DNA of 64,000 nucleotides from Nostoc sp. FACHB-152. GTDB taxonomy: Bacteria > Cyanobacteriota > Cyanobacteriia > Cyanobacteriales > Nostocaceae. The notes under the pieces were generated by a model. The model was not told where the DNA came from. It saw only the letters and a program-made list of their open reading frames with translations, and did not search any database. Location: contig NZ_JACJRV010000020.1 of the NCBI RefSeq assembly GCF_014697475.1, positions 29,082 through 93,081 of the forward strand, read 5' to 3'. Positions 1 to 9,000 of the stretch are shown here, piece by piece (position 1 is the first letter of the stretch; every line of letters starts with the position of its first letter). The translations under genes and the position numbers were made by a program.

Positions 1-3000
1 TGGGGCGACATACTGATCTGATAATTGGTTGTGTAAATCAGGTGCAGGTAACGCGCGGCGGTCTAATTTCCTGTTAGCAGAAAGCGGTAGAGCCTCCAAG
101 ATGACTATTGCACTTGGCACCATATATTCTGGTAACTTTTCCTTGAGGAAGTTACGTACTTCGCTAATAGAGATTGTTTGCTCTGGTTGCGGCACAATAT
201 AAGCGACTAAGCGTTTATCGCCTGGTATATCCTCACGGACAACCGCACAAGAGGCTTGTATATCACTTAGTTGACCCAGTACCGCTTCAACTTCGCCCAA
301 CTCAATACGGAAACCCCTAATTTTAACTTGATTGTCAATGCGTCCTAAAGATTCAAGCTTACCGTCAGGTAAATAACGCGCTAAGTCCCCTGTTTTGTAT
401 AATCTATTACCTCCTGCCTCCTGCCTCTCCGCAGTCGCTACAACGGGGGGAACCCCCGCAACGCGCTGCTCTCTGCCTTCTGCCTTCTCAAAAGGATTTG
501 GAATGAATTTCTCTTGTGTTAACTGAGGTCTGTTAAAGTAGCCTTGAGCTAAAAGCACACCTGCAATGTACACTTCTCCCAGCACACCCACGGGTACAGG
601 CTGTAGATATTTATCGAGGATGTAAATTTGCGTGTTAGAAATCGGTCGCCCGATGGAAGGAAGTAGCGGCCAAGTGTCTATGAAGTCAGGCAGAGTATAA
701 CTGGTGGCTAAATGGCTTTCTGACGGCCCATACTGATTATGCAAAGTAATATCAGTTAGTTTGCTCAACCATCCAGAAATTGCAGGGGTAATTTGCAATT
801 GTTCTCCAGAAGTAATAATTTCCCGCAAACCAGTATTAACTATGTCATTCCCCAAGGCGACTTCTGCTAATTGCTGTAAGCCGACAACTGGGAGAAACAT
901 CCTTTGAATTTGTTTCTCTTGCAGAAAACCTAATAATGCTAAAGCATCACGGCGTAATTCCTCTGTGATGAGGAATAATGTGCCGCCAGAACACCAAGTA
1001 GTGAAGATTTCCTGGAAGGAGACATCAAAGCTAACCGAAGCAAATTGCAGGGTTTTTGCACGAGTAATTTTCAGGTTGTCCCGATGCCACAAGATATGAT
1101 TGCAAAGGGCAAGCTGACTCATAGCTATACCTTTGGGTTGTCCTGTAGAGCCGGAAGTGTAAATTATATAGACTAAGTTATTGGGTTGTACGCCAGAAAT
1201 GATGTTGTCTGGGCTGCACTGGGAAATCTTTTCAGCATCAGTATCTAAGCAAACAAGTTTTGCCTGATTTGGCGGTAGCCTATCAATAAGTCGCTGTTGA
1301 GTCAGTAAAACTTTTACTTGAGTATCTTCTAAAATAAAACTCAAGCGATCGCTCGGATACTCTGGGTCAAGTGGTACATAAGCTGCACCCGCTTTGAGAA
1401 TCCCCAACAGTCCGATGACCATCTCTAAAGAACGCTCGACACACAGACCAACTAAGGTATCTGGTTTTACACCCACAGACTGCAAGTAGTGTGCTAACTG
1501 GTTAGCGCGACAGTTTAATTGGGAATAAGTTAGTTGTTGATTTCCAAATTCCACCGCTACTGCATCAGGTGTCAGTTCCACTTGCTCCTCAAATAACTGA
1601 TGGATGGACTTATACAGGGGATAATCTACTGCTGTATCGTTCCAATCTATTAATAACTGCTGTTGCTCAACTGCTGTTAACAGTGGCAATTGAGAAATTC
1701 GTTGTTCTGGGTTAGCAATAATACCTTCAAGTAAGGTGACAAAATGACTTGTCATGCGATCAATGGTACTAGCATCAAACAAGTCTGTATTGTACTCCCA
1801 TACTCCTACCAGCCCAGTTGGACTGTTTTGCATAATTAAGGTTAAATCAAACCTGGAAGTTGTACCTTTGATGAGGAAGGAACTAACATTTAAACCTGTT
1901 AGTTCTAATCCAGATGTGGGCGCATTCTGGAGGACAAACATTACTTGAAACAGTGGTGTATAGCTGAGATCCCGTTCTGGCTGCAATGCTTCCACCAGCA
2001 TTTCAAAGGGCAAATGTTGATGAGAGTATGCCGACATTGCCATGTCTCGAACGCGACTTAGTAATTCGCTAAAGGTGGGATTGCCTGCTAAGTCAGTTCG
2101 CATGACTAAAGTATTGACAAAAAAGCCAATTAACCCTTCTATCTCGGAGCGATCGCGGTTAGCAATGGGCGATCCCACCAATATATCTTCTTGTCCTGTA
2201 TAGCGATAAAGCAGGGTATCGAAGGCTGCCAACAGCGTCATGAACAAAGTTACACCTTGTTCTTGGCTCAGTTTTGCTAACTTATTAGTTAATTCACCAG
2301 ACAGTGCAAATTCTTGATGTGTGCCGTTGTAGGTTTGCACAGATGGTCTTGGTCGGTCTGTGGGTAGGGATAATAAAGCTGGTGCATCTTTTAGTTGTTG
2401 TTCCCAGTAACTTAGTTGGCTTTGCAATACATCTTCTACCAACCACTGTCTTTGCCAAATAGCGAAGTCTGCGTATTGAATTGGCAATGGTGCTAAAGGT
2501 GACGACTGACCTATTGAGTAAGCGTTGTAAAGTGTTGCTAGTTCGGAGATAAACACACCCATTGACCAGCCATCAGCGACTATGTGGTGCATACAGACAA
2601 ACAAGATATTTTCTGTGTCGGATAGCACTACTAATTTGGCTCTGACTAATGCTTCTTTTGCTAGGTCAAAGGGTTGGCTAAATTGTAATTGTCCTATTTG
2701 CTGTACAGCTATTTCTTGTTCATTTGCAGATAAGTGCTTTAAGTCAACAACGGAAACTACTTCCTGTTCACTATTCCCTATTCCCCTAATAACTTGAATT
2801 GGTTGTCCATCAATTGTGATGAAGTTGGTGCGTAACGCTTCGTGGCGTGCAATGATTTCTTGTAGGCTTTGCTCTAAGGCGGTAAGTTCCAGTTTTCCTG
2901 TTAAACGCAACGCTATGGGTATGTTGTAGAAAGGGCTGTCTGGCTCGAATTGGTCTAAAAACCATAAACGCTGTTGAGCATAAGACAATTGTAAGTCTGC

Positions 3001-6000
3001 ATTCTCTACCCGCCTTAAGATAGGTGCTGTAGAAAGTTCTAAGTCCTGTTGCTTTAATTGCCCAATTACTTGCGCCAATTGGGCAACTGTAGCTGCGGCA
3101 AACAACTCACGCAATAGTATTTCCACCTTGAAAATGTTGCGGATGCGTGAAACTAGTTGGGTGGCGAGTAGCGAGTGTCCCCCTAGTTCAAAGAAGTTAT
3201 CATGAATACCTACTTGCTCTACTTTCAATACTTGCGCCCAAATTTGCGCCAGCATTTCTTCAGTAGGTGTACGCGGGGCAACATATTTTTCTAACAGTGT
3301 GCTGTCTAATTCTGGTTTTGGCAGGGCGCGACGGTCTATTTTGCCGTTAGAGGTGAGGGGTAAGGATTCTAGCAGCACAAAAGCACTTGGGATCATGTAC
3401 TCTGGTAGCTTGTCCTTGAGAAACTGACGCACCTCTGCGACTGTAGGAGATTGTTCTAGCTGCGGCACTACATAAGCTACTAAACGTTTATGGCCCGGTT
3501 CATCTTCTCGGACTATCACCACGCTTTCCCACACCGCCGGATGAGAAGCCAGTAATGCCTCAATTTCTCCCAACTCAATGCGGAAGCCACGTATTTTTAC
3601 TTGGTTATCGATGCGTCCTAAATACTCTAATTCGCCATTGGGTAAATACCGCCCTAAATCACCAGTTTTGTATAATTTATTTCCTTCTGCCTCCTGCCTC
3701 TCCGCAGTCTCTACAACGGGGGGAAGCCCCGCAACGCGCTGCTCTCTGCCTTCTGCCTTCTCAAAAGGATGAGAGATAAACCGTTGTTGGGTCAACTCGT
3801 GACGATTCAAATAACCATGCGCCACCCCAGCACCACCAACGTACATTTCGCCAGGAACGCCAATAGGCACTGGCTGTAAATATTCATCTAGTACATATAC
3901 TTGTAAGTCGGGTATGGGGCGACCAATTACACTGGCCGTGCTTTGCAAATCGGCTTTGCTCAATGGGCGATAGGTAACGTGTACGGTGGTTTCTGTAATC
4001 CCGTACATATTCACTAACTGGGGTGAGGTGTCGCCGTGTCTATCAAACCAAGGTTGCAAGCTCTTTAGTTCCAGTGCTTCTCCACCGAAGATTACTAGGC
4101 GTAAGTTCAAGTCAGAAGCAGGGGGAAATGTAATTGACTGTTCTGCTTGAATTAACTGGCGGAAGGCTGAAGGTGTTTGATTAAGGACTGTGACTTTTTC
4201 TTGACACAATAACTTATAGAATAATTCAGGCGATCGCGTCACTAAATAAGGCACTACTATTAGTTTTCCACCATACAGCAATGCACCCCAAATTTCCCAC
4301 ACAGAAAAGTCAAAAGCATAAGAGTGGAACATTGTCCACACATCTTGAGAGTTAAAGTTATACCAAGCATTTGTCGCTGCAAATAAACGAGTTACATTAG
4401 CGTGATTAACTAAAACACCTTTAGGCTTACCTGTAGAACCAGAAGTGTAGATAACATAAGCTAAATTATCTGGTGTTGTAGTGTTTTCTGGATTTTTGTT
4501 GCTATGTTGCGCTATGGTTGAGCGATCGCTATCTATACAAACAAGTTGTGCGCTATGCTCTGGTAGTTTGTTGAGTAATTCTTGTTGTGTGAGTAGCACA
4601 GAAACCTGAGCATCTTCTATCATGAAGCTCAAGCGGTCTTGAGGATACCCACTGTCAAGTGTGACGTAAGCACCACCCGCTTTGAGTATAGCCAATAGTC
4701 CGACAATCATATCGAGCGAACGCTCTACACAAATACCTACCAGCACATCTGGCTCTACACCCAAGGAACGCAAATAGTGTGCTAACTGGTTAGCGCGACG
4801 ATTTAATTGTTCGTAGGTAAGTTGATTGTCTTCGTACACTACCGCTACTGCATCAGGGGTGCGTTCAACCTTCTCTTCAAACAACTGATGCAGGCACTTT
4901 TGAAGTGAATAGTCTACTGTTGTATCGTTCCACTCTACTAATAACTGCTGTTGCTCAGGTTGCGTCAGCATTGGCAATTGTAAAATCCGTTCTTCTGGGT
5001 GAGCAACAATTCCCTCAATTAATGTTTGGAAATGTCCTAATAAACGAGTAATTGTGTCATCATCAAATCGGCTAGTCTCGTAGCTAATCTTGACAAACAG
5101 TTGCTCACCAGGAACAACCACTACCGTCAGAGGATAATTAGTTTGTTCAATGGCGTGAATATTGTCTATAGAGAAACTGTAATTTTCCTGTTGCGCTGCC
5201 TCATCAATAGGATAATTCTCGAAGACAACAATGCTCTCAAACAAAGACATTCCTCTAGGCACATCACTCAGACCTTGAATCTCTGCCAGTGAGCTATATG
5301 AATATTGTTCAGATTCAACTTGCTGTGCTTGTAAATTCTTCAACAAATCTATTACTTGAGTCTCACCAGAAACTTGAACGCGTACTGGCAAAGTGTTGAT
5401 AAATAATCCTACCATTGACTCAATGCCAGCAAGCTCAGGTGGACGACCAGACACAGTAACACCAAACACTACATCAGTTTCTTGACTGTAGCGACACAAA
5501 AGTAATGACCAAGTGGCTTGTACTAGACTATTTAGTGTCAACTGATGCTGTCGCACAAATGTTTGTATGGCAGATGTCGTTTTTCTTGTCAGGTGGATTT
5601 GTTGTTTACTGTAGCGAGAATTTAACGGTTTACGGTTTGACGATGGCTGATCAACACTTAAAGGAGTGGGTAGATTAAAACCTTGAAGTTTCTGCCGCCA
5701 GAATTGCCGAGCTAGGTCTTGATCTTGTTTTTGTAGCCAAGCAATATAGTTGCTGTAGCTGGTAGTTGGTTTAATAGCTAAATTTTTACCCTGAGAAATT
5801 GCTTGATAAAAGGACAGCAGGTCTTGAAAAATCAAACGTCCTGACCAACCATCAAGCAATAAGTGATGAGAACTCCAAATAAATTGATAAGTATCTGCAC
5901 TTAGTTGAATGAGAACCAAGTATATCAGTGGTGCAATAGACAAATAGAAACCCTGTTGTCGCTGTGACTGCAACAAAAGCTCTAATTTTTTTTGCTGCTC

Positions 6001-9000
6001 TTGTGCAGATAGCTCTCGCCAATCATAGCTTTGTAGGTTAACGTTTACCTGCCGATACACTACTTGAAGTGGCTGTTGCTCATTCTCCCAAACAAACGCA
6101 GTTCGCAAGACAGAATGCCGTGCTATCACTTGCTGCCAAGCTTGCTCAAATACTGATACATTTAAATTTCCACTCAAAGCATAACTACACTGCTCAAAAT
6201 ACACTCCTGAGTCTGGAGCATACAAACTTTCAAACAGCATTCCCTGTTGCATCGGGGAGAGTGGGTAAATATCTTCAATATTTCGCCAGTTAGTTTTGCC
6301 TAAACTTGCCAACAGTTGGTCTAGTTCTAACTGGTTGAGCTTGATTAATGGGAAATCTGTTGGTGTATAACCGCCATTCTCAGGAGATGAACAATGAGCA
6401 ATAAGTTTCTGCAATGTCTCGATAAATTCTTGCGCCAAACTTTCAATTGTGGTGCGCTGATGAAAATTACTGCTGTAAGTCCACTCTATTTGTAGACGTT
6501 CTCCCGTAATAATGCTATTAATCTCTAGCAGATGAGTGCGGTTATTTTGCCAACCGTGCATTTTTCCCGCAGACTCACTGGCTGGCTGCATCCAAGAATT
6601 TGTATTAAGCAGTTGAGCGAATTGACCCAAATAATTAAAACTGATTTGAGCTTGCGGTAATGCCTGTAGTTGATTCGCAATTTTTGTATCTTGGCTTAGA
6701 TAGCGCAATAATCCATAGCCAATTCCTTTATTGGGAATAGCCCGTAATTGTTCTTTGACAGATTTTAAAGCATCTGCTGGATTGTCTGTAGCTGGGAGTT
6801 CAATAAGCACAGGGAAGATGGTCGTAAACCAACCGATGGTACGTGATAAATCCACACCATCAACAATATTTTCCCGCCCATGACCTTCTAAGTTGAACAG
6901 CACACTCTGAGAGTGAGTCCATCTGCTCAAAACTAACACCAAGGCAGTCAGTAGTACATCGTTAATCTGAGTGTTGTAAGCTTTTGGTACATCTTGCAGC
7001 AAAGCAAGAGTTTCCGCCTCACTTAAAGACAATAATACTGTACTAGCTGCTGCAACAGTGTTTGCCCCTTTTATATAGTCAACAGGTAGAGATGGAACTG
7101 CGGCGCGAGATTCATCCAACCAGTAAGCCGCTTCTGATTTGAAGGCTTGTGATTGTGCATATTCGGTTAATTTAAAAGACCAATCTTTGAAAGACGTTGT
7201 TTTAGCAGGAAAGGTAATAGCTTTACCTAGAGCAAGTTGCTGGTAAGCTGTTTGCAAATCCTCTAATAAAATCCGCCAAGACACACCATCAATTGCTAAA
7301 TGATGGACAACGATCAGTAATCGTGCCTTTTTGTCAATACCCAGATGGAAAAAGGCAATCTGTACTAGATTTTCTGACAGATTTAGTCTCGCCTGCAACA
7401 AATTACCTTGAGCTTCAATGGCTGCTTGTTGTTCAGTTTCGGGAATTGCTGATAAGTCTATGTAAGAGAAAGCAACGCTATGATTCGGCGCAGAGTAAAT
7501 CTGCTGCCAAGTAGAGTCAGACTGTGTAAAACGTAAGCGCAGAGCATCGTGATGTACTAGCAATTGCTTGAATACTTGCTGCAATAGCTCCGGCTTGAGG
7601 TCAGATGGTACTGAGAGTAGAAATGCTTGATTAAAGTGGTGCGGCTGGGAGAGGTTTTGCTCAAAGAACCAATGTTGAATGGGGGTTAAAGGTAATGTAC
7701 CTGTGACTAATTCTTGTTCTGCCTCAATTTTATTGATTGTGTCTACTACTGTTGCCAATTGGGCAATTGTTGGATGTGCAAATAATTGCTTGAGGGTAAG
7801 TTGCAATCCAGCAAGCTTGGCTCTGCTAATGATTTGAATACTGAGGATTGAATCACCGCCCAGTTCAAAAAAGTTATCGTGAATACCTACACTCTCTACT
7901 CGTAGAACTTCTGACCATATTAGTGCTAGTATTTCTTCGATTTGATTGCGTGGTGCTACAAAACTGACTTGGAGTTCTCCACGGGAATCCGGCACTGGTA
8001 GAGCATTGCGGTCTATCTTGCCGTTAGGAGTTAGTGGCAGTGATTCCAGCATGACAAACGTATGTGGCACCATATAATTAGGCAGTCGGCTAGACAGGAA
8101 AGAGCGCAACTGGTTAACCGTCGGTATCTGCCCTAGATGCGTTACTACGTAGGCGACTAGGCGTTTATCACCAGGATTGTCTTCACGGACAATTACACAA
8201 CAAGCCTGCACTTCCTCATATTGGCTTAATCTTGCTTCAATTTCTGCCAATTCAATGCGGAAACCCCGTATTTTAACTTGGTTGTCAATTCGTCCCAAGT
8301 ATTCAATATTACCATCTGGTAAATAACGCGCCAAATCTCCAGTTTTATAGAGGCGACCAGTGCCGAAGGGGCTGTTGATAAATCTTTCCTGCGTAAGTTC
8401 TCTTCGATTGAGGTAGCCTCTTGCCAGCCCAACACCCCCAATGTGCAACTCCCCTGGCACACCTACAGGTACTGGTTGTAAATTTTTGTCTAAGATGTAC
8501 ACTTGGGTATTGGCGATCGCCTTACCAATCGATATTTTCTCATCTTCCGGGGTGCATTTGGCGATCGTTGCACAAACACTCGCTTCTGTCGGCCCGTAAG
8601 CGTTGAATAAGTTTCGACCCACAGACCATTGCTTGATTAATTCCGCCGGACAAGCTTCTCCGGCGACAATGATTGTTTGCAGTGCTGGCAGTTCCTCTTG
8701 TGGCATCACTGCTAACGCCGATGGTGGTAATGTGATATGCGTAATCGCATCATCTCGTAATCGTTCAATCAACGGCTTTCCTGGCAATAGCGAGTCTTTT
8801 GTTCCCAGATATAGCGTTGCACCTGAGCCAAAAGCCATGACGACTTCCCAAATCGAAGCGTCAAAACTGAAGGAGGCAAATTGAAGAACGCGACTATCTG
8901 AAGTCAAACCAAAAGTTTGAATTTGAGCTTGAGCTAAGTTACACAGTCCTTGATGCTCAACCATCACACCTTTAGGTGTTCCTGTAGAACCAGAGGTATA

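Noticed and set aside
8226..8462. Minus-strand 78-codon ORF within the NRPS region
   Set aside because: Alternative frame within the first adenylation domain; the main NRPS frame is uninterrupted there.
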